The notes under the pieces: generated by a model
The model's database searches: none
Told to the model about the DNA's origin: nothing
What the model saw: only the letters and a program-made list of their open reading frames with translations
Program-made: the position numbers and the translations under genes
Part shown: positions 27,442 through 36,924 of the stretch, piece after piece
Position numbering within the stretch: position 1 is the first letter of the stretch
Layout: each line of letters opens with the position of its first letter
Source: Phyllobacterium endophyticum
GTDB taxonomy: Bacteria; Pseudomonadota; Alphaproteobacteria; Rhizobiales; Rhizobiaceae
Assembly (NCBI RefSeq): GCF_003010935.1
Contig: NZ_PGGN01000002.1
Span: 992,001-1,056,000, forward strand
Reading direction: 5' to 3'
DNA length: 64,000 nt

Positions 27442-28008
27442 TCAAGTCTTCTGTTTCCAGTCCTTCAGGGTGGCGAATGGATTGGCCGGCTTTTCGGACC
27501 CATCATCATCCCCGATGCTTACCACAACAGGAGGCGCGTCCACGACGTCCGGTTTGCGCGGATAGGGATCGATCGCAAGTTCGAAAAACTCCTCGGCGAT
27601 CGCACCCGCATCGAGCCTGTCGCCGGTGAACGTCTCGGGCGTATCGGGACCCTCGGCGCTGATGACGAGTTCGCCATTTTCATCCAGAGGCGGACGGGCG
27701 AGCCGCGAATTCTCAGGCACGAACAGCGTATCAATCTGCGCCTCGACAGTAGCATCGATGGGATCCAGAGTGACGATACATGCCTGCACGATCTGTGCGT
27801 TGACTGTGCCACGGACGCGGATTCCGTCCTTTTTCCATGGCACGATCTGCAGGTCAGCCTTGAAGGATTTTACATCTTCGAGTTCGTGAAAGGTACGCAG
27901 TGCCTCGCGTTCCTTCTCGTTGGCGTCAATCTTGACGGTGATGCCCTTCGACGGCAGCCGGTTCACAGCAACCGGAAAGCTCAAGGCGCCGTCTGAATTT
28001 CTTGTCAT
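27442..28008 (-). CDS. YceD/DUF177 family protein
   Basis: The 188-residue protein matches the DUF177/YceD family linked to 23S rRNA accumulation. It shows GTVNAQIVQACIVTLDPIDATVE, where the conserved CxxTLxP region lies, then LFVPENSR and ELAIDPYPRKP near the end. In most bacteria yceD precedes rpmF and plsX; here it sits 75 bases upstream of plsX, consistent with the ancestral linkage. Its start overlaps the chaperone gene stop by four bases. Confidence 0.87.
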   Translation of the reverse strand: MTRNSDGALSFPVAVNRLPSKGITVKIDANEKEREALRTFHELEDVKSFKADLQIVPWKKDGIRVRGTVNAQIVQACIVTLDPIDATVEAQIDTLFVPENSRLARPPLDENGELVISAEGPDTPETFTGDRLDAGAIAEEFFELAIDPYPRKPDVVDAPPVVVSIGDDDGSEKPANPFATLKDWKQKT

Positions 28009-28580
28009 TGCTTGCTTCCTTCCCGGCCCTGTCCTGCCTGTTGAGCGCCGGCATCGGGAAATACCACGTTACCGCTCGCGAGAACATCATCCGTCTGGCT
28101 TTCCAATTGAAGGACCACACGGTCGACGTAGTCTGCCAGCAAGTCAGCGCCCTTCCAATTGTCACTGTCGGGACGAATGTTGCGTGCAAGCGCGGCAACA
28201 AGCGCCGGGCGATCATTGTCATGCAGCGCTTTATCGTAAGACTCGATGCGACCGTAGAACATACGCGCCAGCTTCTTCATGCGCTTGGGTACACCCGAGT
28301 CGCCGATGCCAAGCTCACGCAGGGAATGATCGACGTCCCTGAAGAACTCGTCCGTCACTTCCTGACCGATTGCTTTCAATGCCGGGCTCCGCCCCTTGAT
28401 ACGCCGAACGAACAGGAAAACATGCAGCGAGAGCATTTCGTACCGGCCAAGCGGCGAATCCGGCACGTCGAGGTCAGAATAAAAATATGGCTGCCGCGCC
28501 GCTGCCACGATCGCATCGTAGAGGGCAATAGTAATCGCCTCATTTGCTTTGGCCTTGCGGCTAAATAGACTGAGAATCAT
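28005..28580 (-). CDS. Ubiquinol-cytochrome c chaperone (CBP3/UQCC1) family protein
   Basis: The 191-residue protein has the family core YDAIVAAARQPYFYSDLDVPDS, RYEMLSLHVFLFVRRI and GIGDSGVPKRMKKLARMFYGR. Mitochondrial relatives (CBP3/UQCC1) help assemble cytochrome b of the bc1 complex, and the bacterial form is assumed to act similarly at the inner membrane. ATG 28580 has AAGG nine bases upstream; a GTG at 28616 would add twelve residues. The gene overlaps the YceD gene by four bases. Confidence 0.88.
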   Translation of the reverse strand: MILSLFSRKAKANEAITIALYDAIVAAARQPYFYSDLDVPDSPLGRYEMLSLHVFLFVRRIKGRSPALKAIGQEVTDEFFRDVDHSLRELGIGDSGVPKRMKKLARMFYGRIESYDKALHDNDRPALVAALARNIRPDSDNWKGADLLADYVDRVVLQLESQTDDVLASGNVVFPDAGAQQAGQGREGSKQ

Positions 28581-28693
28581 AGGGTTGTGCCTTAACTTGA
28601 GTCCTTCATGCAACACGAGTCGCGTGTTGCATCGGACTTCAAGGTGGTTTACCGAAGTTCTGCGGGCAGCGAAAGACTTGCGCCCAGTTTGAA

Positions 28694-29224
28694 ATGGAGA
28701 TGTCGTTGCTGCAGCGGATTTTCAAGACCGGTTGTTCAAGGGAATACCTTCTCGCCGGTACATTTTTATTGGCTACAGGGCTTGCTGGCTGCAATACCGC
28801 CAATCTCAACCCATCCGAGACACTGACCCAAGGTTACGTCCTCGACGACAAGGCGCTGGAATTTGTTCCCGTCGGCTCCAGCCGCGAACAAGTTATCCTG
28901 TCGCTCGGCAGTCCTTCGACGACCGCAACGTTCGATAACGAAGTTTTCTACTATATTTCGCAGAAAGCTCACCGCAGCGTCGCGTTCATGCAGCCCAAGG
29001 TGACAGAGCGCCGTATCCTCGCCGTCTACTTCGACAAGGACAGCAAGGTCGCCAGCATTTCCAACTATGGATTGCAGGACGGCAAGGTGTTCGACTTCAT
29101 TTCCCGTACCACGCCGACCGGCGGCAAGGATCTTTCGTTCCTTGGCCAGTTGTTGCAAGGTGTCGGCAAGGCTCCCGGCGTCCCGGCTGCCGGCGGGACG
29201 CCCACAGGCGGCGCACCAGACTGA
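28694..29224 (+). CDS. bamE: Outer membrane assembly lipoprotein BamE
   Basis: The 176-residue lipoprotein has a signal peptide with lipobox GLAGC followed by the SmpA/OmlA domain: GYVLDDKALEFVPVGSSREQVILSLGSPS, then YYISQKA and ILAVYFDKDSKVASI. It is part of the BAM complex that inserts beta-barrel proteins into the outer membrane. The C-terminus is a Gly/Pro-rich tail. It is divergent from the chaperone gene. Two ATGs at 28694 and 28700 are possible starts. Confidence 0.92.
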   Translation: MEMSLLQRIFKTGCSREYLLAGTFLLATGLAGCNTANLNPSETLTQGYVLDDKALEFVPVGSSREQVILSLGSPSTTATFDNEVFYYISQKAHRSVAFMQPKVTERRILAVYFDKDSKVASISNYGLQDGKVFDFISRTTPTGGKDLSFLGQLLQGVGKAPGVPAAGGTPTGGAPD

Positions 29225-29246
29225 TTTCATGCAAGAGTGAAAACAA

Positions 29247-29280
29247 AAAACCCGCGAAACGTGTTTCGCGGGTTTTGTTT
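29247..29280. terminator. Bidirectional intrinsic terminator between bamE and hppA
   Basis: A 14-bp perfect stem, AAAACCCGCGAAAC (29247-29260) and GTTTCGCGGGTTTT (29263-29276), with a two-base centre has T-rich flanks on both strands. It serves the convergent bamE and hppA genes. Confidence 0.9.
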
Positions 29281-29295
29281 TCGAAGTATCTGAAC

Positions 29296-31449
29296 TCAGT
29301 GTGCGAGCACCGCCAGCAGCAGCAAGGCAACGATGTTGGTGATCTTGATCGCCGGGTTGACCGCCGGCCCTGCGGTATCCTTATATGGATCACCAACAGT
29401 ATCGCCGGTCACGGATGCCTTGTGTGCTTCCGAACCCTTCATATGCCGCGTACCGTCCTTGTCGACGAAACCATCCTCGAAGGATTTCTTGGCATTATCC
29501 CACGCGCCGCCGCCCGAGGTCATGGAAATGGCAACAAAAATGCCGTTGATGATGACCCCGAGCAGTGAAGCGCCCAAAGCCGCAAACGCGGACGCTTTCG
29601 ACCCGGATATCAGCAACACGCCAAAATAGACGACAAGTGGTGCCAAGACCGGCAGCAGCGATGGAATTACCATTTCCTTGATGGCCGCGCGAGTGAGGAT
29701 ATCCACCGCCCGCGCATAGTCAGGACGCTCGGTTCCCTGCATGATGCCAGGCTTTTCCCGGAACTGGCGGCGCACCTCCTCGACCACGGAGCCCGCGGCG
29801 CGGCCAACGGCCGTCATCGCGATGCCGCCAAAGAGATAAGGAATGAGGCCGCCGAAGATGAGGCCCGCAACCACGTAGGGGTTGGAAAGCTCGAAGGAGA
29901 CCGCACCTATGCCCTTGAAGTAGGAGAACGCCGTCGCGCCCTCCTTATTGGCTTCCGCGATGAAGAACTGCAGATCATTGGCATAGGCGGCAAACAGAAC
30001 CAGAGCGCCCAGACCCGCGGACCCGATTGCGTATCCCTTGGTTACCGCCTTGGTGGTGTTGCCAACCGCATCGAGCGCATCGGTGGATTTGCGTACCTCC
30101 GGATCAAGACCCGCCATCTCGGCGATGCCGCCGGCATTGTCGGTGACAGGGCCGAAAGCATCGAGAGCCACAATCATGCCGGCAATACCGAGCATCGCCG
30201 TTACCGCTATACCCGTGCCGAACAGACCGGCGAGCTGGTAAGTGGAGATGATACCGCCGACGATGACGAGCGCCGGCAGCGCAGTCGATTCTAGCGACAC
30301 AGCAAGGCCCTGAATAACGTTCGTCCCATGCCCGGTGACCGATGCCTGTGCAATCGAGTTGACGGGGCGCTTGTTGGTGCCGGTATAGTACTCGGTGATC
30401 ACCACGATGAGGCCGGTGACGATCAAGCCAATCAGGCCGCAGATGAAAAGGTTGGCTCCGGTGACGACAGTCCCTGCGACGGTGCCGATTTCACCCCAGC
30501 CGATGGTCATCGATGTTGCCGCGCCAAGACCGAGGATTGACAAGAGGCCGGTCACGATAAGGCCCTTGTAAAGCGCGCCCATGATGGAATTATTGGCCCC
30601 GAGCTTGACGAAGAACGTGCCGGCGATCGAAGTGATGATGCAGGCGCCGCAGATCGCCAGCGGGTAGAGCATGACCGCGCCGAGGACGGGCGTTGCAGCA
30701 AAGAAGATGGCCGCAAGAACCATGGTGGCAACGATCGTAACCGCATAGGTCTCGAACAGATCGGCCGCCATGCCTGCGCAGTCGCCAACATTGTCGCCGA
30801 CATTATCGGCAATCGTCGCAGGGTTGCGTGGATCATCCTCGGGGATTCCGGCCTCGACCTTGCCGACGAGATCACCGCCGACATCGGCGCCCTTGGTAAA
30901 GATACCACCGCCAAGGCGGGCAAAGATGGAAATGAGGGAGGCACCGAAGCCAAGGGAGACGAGAGCATCGATGACCGTGCGGTCGGCGGGCGCATAGCCC
31001 ATTGGACCCGTCAGAATCCAGTAGTAGACCGATACGCCCAAAAGGGCCAGGCCGGCAACCAGCATACCCGTGATAGCACCCGACTTGAATGCGATTTCAA
31101 GCCCGGCGGCAAGACTGCGGGAAGCAGCCTGTGCAGTGCGGACATTGGCTCGAACGGAAACGTGCATGCCGATGAACCCGGCAAGTCCTGAAAGCACTGC
31201 GCCTATCAGAAAGCCGATTGCTGCAGTCCCGGTCAGAAGAAACCAGACTGCAATGAAGACAACGACGCCGACGATAGCGATCGTGGTGTACTGACGTGTG
31301 AGATATGCCTGTGCGCCTTCACGTATTGCGCCGGCGATTTCTTGCATGCGCGCATTGCCCTGGTCCGCCGCGAGCACCGACTTGGTGGCCCAGACAGCGT
31401 AGACGATGGACAGCAGACCGCAGGCAATGACCAAAAACAATATTGTCAT
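29296..31449 (-). CDS. hppA: Membrane-bound proton-translocating pyrophosphatase
   Basis: The 717-residue protein with about sixteen membrane segments hydrolyses pyrophosphate and pumps protons. The substrate site is seen in [25 protein letters not shown] and [19 protein letters not shown]. The key residue that decides potassium dependence is lysine here ([10 protein letters not shown]), which marks the K+-independent subfamily; K+-dependent enzymes have alanine. A GAGGGAG ribosome binding site precedes the ATG. The leader upstream has unusual structure (see 31460-31531). Confidence 0.95.
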   Translation of the reverse strand: MTILFLVIACGLLSIVYAVWATKSVLAADQGNARMQEIAGAIREGAQAYLTRQYTTIAIVGVVVFIAVWFLLTGTAAIGFLIGAVLSGLAGFIGMHVSVRANVRTAQAASRSLAAGLEIAFKSGAITGMLVAGLALLGVSVYYWILTGPMGYAPADRTVIDALVSLGFGASLISIFARLGGGIFTKGADVGGDLVGKVEAGIPEDDPRNPATIADNVGDNVGDCAGMAADLFETYAVTIVATMVLAAIFFAATPVLGAVMLYPLAICGACIITSIAGTFFVKLGANNSIMGALYKGLIVTGLLSILGLGAATSMTIGWGEIGTVAGTVVTGANLFICGLIGLIVTGLIVVITEYYTGTNKRPVNSIAQASVTGHGTNVIQGLAVSLESTALPALVIVGGIISTYQLAGLFGTGIAVTAMLGIAGMIVALDAFGPVTDNAGGIAEMAGLDPEVRKSTDALDAVGNTTKAVTKGYAIGSAGLGALVLFAAYANDLQFFIAEANKEGATAFSYFKGIGAVSFELSNPYVVAGLIFGGLIPYLFGGIAMTAVGRAAGSVVEEVRRQFREKPGIMQGTERPDYARAVDILTRAAIKEMVIPSLLPVLAPLVVYFGVLLISGSKASAFAALGASLLGVIINGIFVAISMTSGGGAWDNAKKSFEDGFVDKDGTRHMKGSEAHKASVTGDTVGDPYKDTAGPAVNPAIKITNIVALLLLAVLAH

Positions 31450-31459
31450 GCCACTCCCT

Positions 31460-31531
31460 CAGATTTTGACCGGAAAACCCCTCCCCGGGTCAGGTTCGGT
31501 ACGGCACACAAAAAATCTGCCAGGCCGGCAG
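31460..31531 (-). promoter_or_regulatory. Structured 5' leader of hppA with alternative pairings
   Basis: Just before the hppA ribosome binding site, CAGATTTT (31460-31467) pairs perfectly with AAAATCTG (31512-31519). Inside, TGACCGG (31467-31473) pairs with CCGGGTCA (31485-31492) with one bulge. An outer hairpin CTGCC-AGGCC-GGCAG (31517-31531) shares three bases with the first stem, so the two cannot form fully at once. This looks like a leader with a switch, but it matches no riboswitch class I know. Confidence 0.4.
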
Positions 31532-31679
31532 AAACGCGACCGTATGTGTAAGGAGTAGCGAAGCAAATGTGAAAACGTCAAGGTCTTTCGCATCTTAGCA
31601 GAATGCTCGACGAAAGTAGGGCTAGGCGAATGAAGAGTTGAACGGCCTAAATGGAGGCGCTTAGCTATAAAAGGTCTGC

Positions 31680-31892
31680 GTGTGGAGGTTAAACAACGAT
31701 CGCATCAAATTGTTTGCAACATTCTTGAATGGGTTGGGAGTAGCCGTGTTTGCAGTAGGAGGGTTGGCTCCGTTGATTTCAAGTTTCAATGGCTCGACAA
31801 GTCCGAGGCCACTGTTGCTGTTTACCAGCACCATCTGTATTCTCGGCGCTTTCGCCTTGCATATATCGCGAACGTTGTGGATGAGACCATGA
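31680..31892 (+). CDS. Possible small membrane protein, 70 residues
   Basis: This short frame starts with GTG, preceded by AAAAGG, and encodes two hydrophobic segments (LFATFLNGLGVAVFAVGGLAPLI and PLLLFTSTICILGAFAL) joined by a polar loop. It is not recognisable. The stop overlaps the start of a second tiny membrane ORF in ATGA fashion, which supports a real coupled pair. It lies between the divergent hppA and the convergent nusB gene. Confidence 0.4.
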   Translation: MWRLNNDRIKLFATFLNGLGVAVFAVGGLAPLISSFNGSTSPRPLLLFTSTICILGAFALHISRTLWMRP

Positions 31893-32008
31893 CCACGTTC
31901 CAAACACTCAGGCTTCTTGCGATACCTATCTCGGCTTTGATTTTTGGGCTCGTTGGTCGCTATATTATCGACAGGAACGCCAAGGAAAATACGCGCGAGC
32001 GCCACTAG
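31889..32008 (+). CDS. Possible small membrane protein, 39 residues
   Basis: The frame begins at an ATG overlapping the stop of the 70-residue ORF (ATGA) and encodes one hydrophobic helix ([21 protein letters not shown]) and a charged tail ([12 protein letters not shown]). Its stop overlaps the stop of nusB on the other strand. Size and layout recall small transporter or kinase modulators, but no homology is claimed. Confidence 0.4.
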   Translation: MTTFQTLRLLAIPISALIFGLVGRYIIDRNAKENTRERH

Positions 32009-32511
32009 CGCCGTGGGGCTTTGACGCCTTTGCTTTCACCGCGCAGTTCGAAGGCCAGCCGATCCAGCACCGCATTCACGAGCTTCGGTTCTTCTTCCGA
32101 ATAAAACGCCTTGGCGATATCGACATATTCCGAAACGATGACTGCGGTCGGGACATCAGCCTTGTTCTTGAGTTCCCATATGCCGGCGCGCAGGATGGCG
32201 CGCAGTGTCGAATCGAGGCGTGACAACGGCCAGTCTTCCGTCAGGGCCTGGCGGATCATGGGATCCAGCGTCGTCTGGTCGGAAACGACCCCCGAAACAA
32301 TGGCACGAAACCATTGCGGATCGGCATCCAGATATTGCTTGCCATCGACTTCCTTGCCGAGCCTGTGCGCTTCGTATTCGGCAACCACCTCAAGCACGCC
32401 GGTGCCTGCAACATCCATCTGGTAGAGAGCCTGAACCGCAGCCAGCCGGGCAACGCCACGTTTGTTCGCGGTCTTGATAAGCGGAGTTTGCTCGTCATTC
32501 GGAGAAGGCAT
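32005..32511 (-). CDS. nusB: Transcription antitermination factor NusB
   Basis: The 168-residue protein binds boxA RNA with S10 (NusE) for antitermination of rRNA operons. Characteristic stretches are [32 protein letters not shown] and [27 protein letters not shown]. It is the last gene of the nrdR-ribD-ribC-ribH-nusB series and starts two bases after the ribH stop. Confidence 0.97.
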   Translation of the reverse strand: MPSPNDEQTPLIKTANKRGVARLAAVQALYQMDVAGTGVLEVVAEYEAHRLGKEVDGKQYLDADPQWFRAIVSGVVSDQTTLDPMIRQALTEDWPLSRLDSTLRAILRAGIWELKNKADVPTAVIVSEYVDIAKAFYSEEEPKLVNAVLDRLAFELRGESKGVKAPRR

Positions 32512-32513
32512 GC

Positions 32514-32975
32514 TCAGGCTCCAAGCTTGTCCTTGAGGGCAATCATGGTCAGGGCCGCGCGTGCGGCAAAGCCACCCTTGTCCTTGTCTTCACGCCGCGC
32601 ACGCACCCATGCCTGCTCTTCGTTCTCGACGGTCAAAATGCCATTGCCGATGGCAATGCTTTCCTCGACGGCAAGATCCATCAGAGCGCGGCAGGATTCA
32701 TTGGCTACAATGTCAAAATGATAGGTCTCGCCGCGTATCACCGTGCCAAGCGCCACATAGCCATCATACTCGGTACCGCCATCTTCTGCACCATCAAGTG
32801 CGAAGGAAATAACGGCTGGAACTTCCAGCGCGCCGGGAACAGTGACGACGTCATAGGTGGCATTGGCCTCATCAAGAGCCAATTTGGCGCCATTCAACAG
32901 GGCGTCTGACAATTCTTCATAGAATCGCGCTTCCACGATCAACAGATGTGGCGCACGCGCCTTTTTCTTCGACAT
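32514..32975 (-). CDS. ribH: 6,7-dimethyl-8-ribityllumazine synthase
   Basis: The 153-residue enzyme makes the lumazine precursor of riboflavin from a ribityl-aminouracil and dihydroxybutanone phosphate. It has the binding stretches [45 protein letters not shown] and [16 protein letters not shown]. It lies 51 bases downstream of ribC on the same strand and directly before nusB. Confidence 0.96.
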   Translation of the reverse strand: MSKKKARAPHLLIVEARFYEELSDALLNGAKLALDEANATYDVVTVPGALEVPAVISFALDGAEDGGTEYDGYVALGTVIRGETYHFDIVANESCRALMDLAVEESIAIGNGILTVENEEQAWVRARREDKDKGGFAARAALTMIALKDKLGA

Positions 32976-33026
32976 ATTAGCTCCAAGGGAAACTGGTTGC
33001 GGATGATTGCCGCGCTGGTTCAGGTC

Positions 33027-33641
33027 CTAGGCTGATTTCGGATATTCTGCAAGCCGTGCGGCGTATCGCGCCATCTGGTCGATTTCGATATTGACCTTGT
33101 CGCCAGTTTTCCGATCGCCCCAGGTCGTTACTTCCAGTGAGTGGCGAATGAGCAAGACGTCGAACGCGTTGCCGTTGACGCCGTTTACGGTCAACGACGT
33201 ACCATCGAGCGCGACAGATCCCTTTTGCGCGATGAAACGCGCGAGGTGTTCTGGTACCCGCAGCGTGAAACGGACAGCATCACCCTCGTCTTCACGCCTG
33301 ATGATTTCCGCCATCGCATCGATATGGCCGGAAACGAGGTGACCGCCCATCTCATCACCAAGCTTGAGCGAGCGCTCGAGATTGATGCGCGTCCCTGTCT
33401 TCCAGCCTGAAATCGTGGTGAGGCGCAATGCTTCTTCCCATGCCTCGACCTCGAACCAGCGGGCATTGGTTCCTCGTTCCGGGAGCGTCGTCACGGTAAG
33501 GCAAACACCGGAGCATGAAATGGATGCGCCAATCTCGATCGTCGCCGGGTCGTAGTTGGTCTCGACACGCAGCAGGACGCCCTCGTTGAGCGGCTTCACC
33601 TGACCGATCCTGCCGACATCCGTTACAATTCCCGTAAACAT
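33027..33641 (-). CDS. ribC: Riboflavin synthase alpha chain
   Basis: The 204-residue enzyme dismutates two lumazine molecules into riboflavin. Two lumazine-binding repeats are visible: the first starts MFTGIVTDVGRIG with IGASISCSGVCLTV, the second with GHLVSGHIDAMAEI and KGSVALDGTSLTVNGV. ATG 33641 begins exactly at the conserved MFTGIV; upstream starts would add an unrelated tail. In alphaproteobacteria this gene is often called ribC, elsewhere ribE. Confidence 0.96.
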   Translation of the reverse strand: MFTGIVTDVGRIGQVKPLNEGVLLRVETNYDPATIEIGASISCSGVCLTVTTLPERGTNARWFEVEAWEEALRLTTISGWKTGTRINLERSLKLGDEMGGHLVSGHIDAMAEIIRREDEGDAVRFTLRVPEHLARFIAQKGSVALDGTSLTVNGVNGNAFDVLLIRHSLEVTTWGDRKTGDKVNIEIDQMARYAARLAEYPKSA

Positions 33642-33651
33642 CCGCGTTTCC

Positions 33652-34758
33652 CTAGAGAGGTCTGATGTATTCGCTGTAGCGGTCGCTACCGAAGCGATAT
33701 TCATGTGACAGGTTGAAACCACGAGCGATATGGGAGCGCAGCTCAGGAACTACAACCCCGCCGTCATTGCCGATTGCAGCCGGACCTTCGAACAGGGCGA
33801 GGCGATCGACCAGCCCCTCCTGCAGAAAAGAGCTGGCGACGGTCGCACCACCTTCAACCATAAGCGTTGCGATACCTTGCGCCGCGAGATCGTCCAGCAA
33901 TTCCGGCAGCGCCGTCGCGCCACAGTCCGTTTCGGTAGCGAGGATCCGGCAACCGGCAGCTTCCAGAGCCTGGCGTTTCATGGGGTCCGCGCCTGCACTG
34001 GCAGCGATCCAGACAGGGACGGTGGCTGAGGTTGTGACCAGTGCGCTCGGAAGCGGCAGACGAAGCTGGCTATCGAGCACAATACGGATGGGAGAACGGG
34101 ATTCGAGGCCGGGCAAGCGGCATGTGAGCAGTGGATCATCAGCAAGAACAGTCCCTATGCCGACGAGAATGGCGTCCGACTCTGCCCGCATGAGATGGAC
34201 CTGCGCGCGCGACTCCGCACCGGTAATCCCTACCTGCCCGCCTCCCCTAGTGCCGATAAAGCCGTCGCGAGAAAGTGCAAGCTTCAGAGTCACTTCCGGC
34301 CGTTTCTTCGAAGATCGAATCAGATAGCCGGCGAGATAATCTGCGGCTTCCGCGCGCAGCACGTTTTCTTCCACCTCGATTCCGCCGCTACGCAGGATAG
34401 CATAGCCCCTGCCCGCCACGCGCTCGTCCGGATCGCTGGCAGCCGAGACAACCCGCGCCACACCCGCTGTCACCAGTGCATTGGCGCAAGGAGGGGTTCG
34501 TCCATGATGGGCACATGGCTCAAGCGTGACGTAAGCGGTAGCGCCCCGGGCTCTTTCACCAGCTTCGAGCAGAGCCTGTGTTTCCGCATGAGGACGGCCG
34601 CCAAGAGCAGTGACGCCGCGGCCGACGATCACGCCATCCCTGACAATGAGCGTCGCCACAGACGGATTGGTTCCCGTCAAGCCCTGATGGCTGCGCGACA
34701 AGCGAATGGCCGCCGCCATGTAGCGGCGATCAAGATCGGAGACTGCCATTTGGCTCAT
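33652..34758 (-). CDS. ribD: Bifunctional riboflavin deaminase/reductase RibD
   Basis: The 368-residue enzyme performs the deaminase and reductase steps of the pyrimidine branch of riboflavin synthesis. The zinc site of the N-terminal cytidine-deaminase-like domain is His57-Ala-Glu59 with Cys82 and Cys91 in [11 protein letters not shown]. The reductase half begins near [14 protein letters not shown] and contains [13 protein letters not shown]. The start overlaps the nrdR stop by four bases. Confidence 0.96.
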   Translation of the reverse strand: MSQMAVSDLDRRYMAAAIRLSRSHQGLTGTNPSVATLIVRDGVIVGRGVTALGGRPHAETQALLEAGERARGATAYVTLEPCAHHGRTPPCANALVTAGVARVVSAASDPDERVAGRGYAILRSGGIEVEENVLRAEAADYLAGYLIRSSKKRPEVTLKLALSRDGFIGTRGGGQVGITGAESRAQVHLMRAESDAILVGIGTVLADDPLLTCRLPGLESRSPIRIVLDSQLRLPLPSALVTTSATVPVWIAASAGADPMKRQALEAAGCRILATETDCGATALPELLDDLAAQGIATLMVEGGATVASSFLQEGLVDRLALFEGPAAIGNDGGVVVPELRSHIARGFNLSHEYRFGSDRYSEYIRPL

Positions 34759-35237
34759 TCGTCCTTGATGGGCTCGGGGATGACATCCCCGGCGGTGATT
34801 TCATCGATCACATCGTGGAAGTCCCTCGCCTCGCGGAAATTGCGATAGACCGAGGCGAAACGGATATAGGCTATATCGTCGATGCCCTTCAGCGCGTCCA
34901 TGACCAGCCGGCCGATCTCGTCAGAGCTGACTTCGGGCTCACCCGAGCTTTCCAGCTGGCGGACTATGCCGGACACGGCACGCTCCACCCGCTCCGGATC
35001 CACCTGACGCTTGCGAAGGGCGATCTCGACCGAGCGCATCAGTTTGTCGCGATCGAATGCAACCTTGCGACCGCTCTTCTTGACAACGGTGAGGTCCCGA
35101 AGCTGTACACGTTCGAAGGTGGTGAAGCGACCGCCGCAATCCGGACAGACGCGACGCCTGCGGATCACCGCCCCATCTTCGGCGGGGCGGGAATCTTTCA
35201 CCTGAGTGTCTTCGGATTGGCAATAGGGGCAACGCAT
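34755..35237 (-). CDS. nrdR: Transcriptional repressor NrdR
   Basis: The 160-residue regulator represses ribonucleotide reductase genes in response to nucleotides. The zinc ribbon has Cys3, Cys6, Cys31 and Cys34, followed by the ATP-cone domain starting [19 protein letters not shown]. The tail [19 protein letters not shown] is typical. It heads the riboflavin operon, overlapping ribD, the usual arrangement in Rhizobiales. Confidence 0.97.
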   Translation of the reverse strand: MRCPYCQSEDTQVKDSRPAEDGAVIRRRRVCPDCGGRFTTFERVQLRDLTVVKKSGRKVAFDRDKLMRSVEIALRKRQVDPERVERAVSGIVRQLESSGEPEVSSDEIGRLVMDALKGIDDIAYIRFASVYRNFREARDFHDVIDEITAGDVIPEPIKDE

Positions 35238-35332
35238 CGATGAGCTTTCTGAACGCGATTCTAAAATCGCTGCAAAGATAGTGCGTTTCGACGTGAGATT
35301 AAAGCGTAGCCCTCTTCATAATCGAACACCCA

Positions 35333-35382
35333 CCCTCCGTCATTTCGGTCACGCGAGGTCAGACCCCGCGGATGACGGAGGG
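35333..35382. repeat. Palindromic intergenic repeat between glyA and nrdR
   Basis: CCCTCCGTCAT (35333-35343) and ATGACGGAGGG (35372-35382) form a perfect 11-bp stem with a 28-base interior. It resembles the palindromic repeats widespread in intergenic regions of rhizobial genomes. It lies 10 bases past the glyA stop and could cap the glyA transcript. Confidence 0.6.
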
Positions 35383-35392
35383 CCGACTTGTT

Positions 35393-36685
35393 CTAGTCCA
35401 GATAGGAATAGAGGGGGAAGCGATCCGTCAGCGTCACAACCTTCTGCTGAACGGCTTTCTCGACCGCAGCGTTACCCTCGTCGGAATTGGCGACCTTCAG
35501 CCCGTCCAGAACCTCGGAGATCAGGTCGCCGATTTCGGCAAACTCCTTAGCGCCGAAACCACGTGTCGTACCAGCAGGCGTGCCGAGGCGGACTCCCGAC
35601 GTGACGAAAGGCTTCTCCGGATCAAAGGGTATACCGTTTTTATTGCAGGTGATATTGGCGCGTCCGAGCGCCGCTTCCGCACGCTTGCCAGTGGCGTTCT
35701 TCGGACGCAAATCAACCAGCATCAGGTGATTGTCCGTGCCGCCCGACACGATATCGAGGCCATTGTTCTTCAATGTCTCGGCCAGCGTTTTCGCATTGGC
35801 TGCAACATTTTGGGCATATGTCTTGAATTCCGGCTTCAACGCCTCACCGAAGGCAACCGCTTTCGCAGCGATGACATGCATGAGGGGGCCGCCCTGAAGA
35901 CCCGGAAATACTGCCGAGTTCATTTTCTTGGCGATTTCCGGATCATTGCTGAGGATCATTCCGCCGCGTGGACCGCGCAGGGACTTGTGCGTCGTCGTGG
36001 TCACGACATGCGCGTGGGGGATCGGGGACGGGTGAACGCCGGCCGCAACGAGACCGGCAATATGCGCCATGTCGACCATGAGATAAGCGCCGACCGCGTC
36101 GGCGATCTCGCGGAAACGCTTCCAATCCCAGATACGCGAATAGGCGGTTCCGCCTGCGAGGATTAGTTTCGGTCTGGTCTCGTGCGCCTGCTTTTCGATC
36201 GCATCCATGTCGAGGAGGTGATCGTCCTGTCTTACGCCATACGACACGACCTTGAACCACTTGCCTGACATATTGACGGGCGAACCATGGGTGAGATGGC
36301 CACCGGAATTGAGGTCAAGGCCCATGAAGGTGTCGCCCGGCTGCAAGAGGGCGAGGAAAACGGCCTGATTCATCTGGCTGCCGGAATTCGGCTGCACATT
36401 GGCGAACTCGCAGCCAAACAGCTGCTTGGCACGCTCGATGGCCAATTCTTCGGCGATATCAACGAACTGGCAGCCGCCATAGTAGCGCTTGCCTGGATAA
36501 CCCTCGGCGTATTTATTGGTCATGATCGAACCCTGCGCTTCAAGCACCGCGCGCGACACGATGTTTTCCGATGCGATCAGCTCGATTTCGTGACGCTGAC
36601 GGCCAAGTTCCTTGCGGATCGAGCTGAAAATCTCCGGGTCGATCTCTTCTAGCGATGCGTTGAAAAAAGTATCTGCATTCGACAT
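35393..36685 (-). CDS. glyA: Serine hydroxymethyltransferase
   Basis: The 430-residue PLP enzyme interconverts serine and glycine, charging tetrahydrofolate with a one-carbon unit. The PLP lysine is in [16 protein letters not shown], and [19 protein letters not shown] and [17 protein letters not shown] are family signatures. ATG 36685 (MSNADTFF) gives the normal N-terminus; the frame runs further up to 36877. It stands upstream of nrdR on the same strand, separated by a palindromic repeat. Confidence 0.97.
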   Translation of the reverse strand: MSNADTFFNASLEEIDPEIFSSIRKELGRQRHEIELIASENIVSRAVLEAQGSIMTNKYAEGYPGKRYYGGCQFVDIAEELAIERAKQLFGCEFANVQPNSGSQMNQAVFLALLQPGDTFMGLDLNSGGHLTHGSPVNMSGKWFKVVSYGVRQDDHLLDMDAIEKQAHETRPKLILAGGTAYSRIWDWKRFREIADAVGAYLMVDMAHIAGLVAAGVHPSPIPHAHVVTTTTHKSLRGPRGGMILSNDPEIAKKMNSAVFPGLQGGPLMHVIAAKAVAFGEALKPEFKTYAQNVAANAKTLAETLKNNGLDIVSGGTDNHLMLVDLRPKNATGKRAEAALGRANITCNKNGIPFDPEKPFVTSGVRLGTPAGTTRGFGAKEFAEIGDLISEVLDGLKVANSDEGNAAVEKAVQQKVVTLTDRFPLYSYLD

Positions 36686-36874
36686 GGTGACAGGACCCTC
36701 ATTTGCCGGTGGGGAATTCAAAAGGTAATCGCGGCGCATTATCATACTTAAATGGTCGAGGCCAATGGCCGGTTGGCGAAAAGCTTTAGCTCGAAACCGC
36801 CACTGAACTCTCAACCCTCGACCAACTTCGCCACCGGCCATATGGAGCCGAATTCTCGGATGCTCCTCGCAAAA

Positions 36875-36903
36875 CAAAAAAACCGCCCGAAGGCGGTCTT
36901 TTC
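36875..36903. terminator. Intrinsic terminator of the L,D-transpeptidase gene
   Basis: ACCGCC (36882-36887) and GGCGGT (36892-36897) form a hairpin with a four-base loop, flanked by an A run on the left and T-rich bases on the right, so it can act on both strands. It is about 25 bases past the L,D-transpeptidase stop. Confidence 0.8.
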
Positions 36904-36924
36904 AAAACAACGAACTTCAACCGA

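Noticed and set aside
31460-31531. Possible TPP riboswitch or SRP RNA because of CCGAACCTGA and GGTCAGGTTCGG-like sequence
   Set aside because: The other conserved parts of either RNA are missing and neither fits a pyrophosphatase gene.
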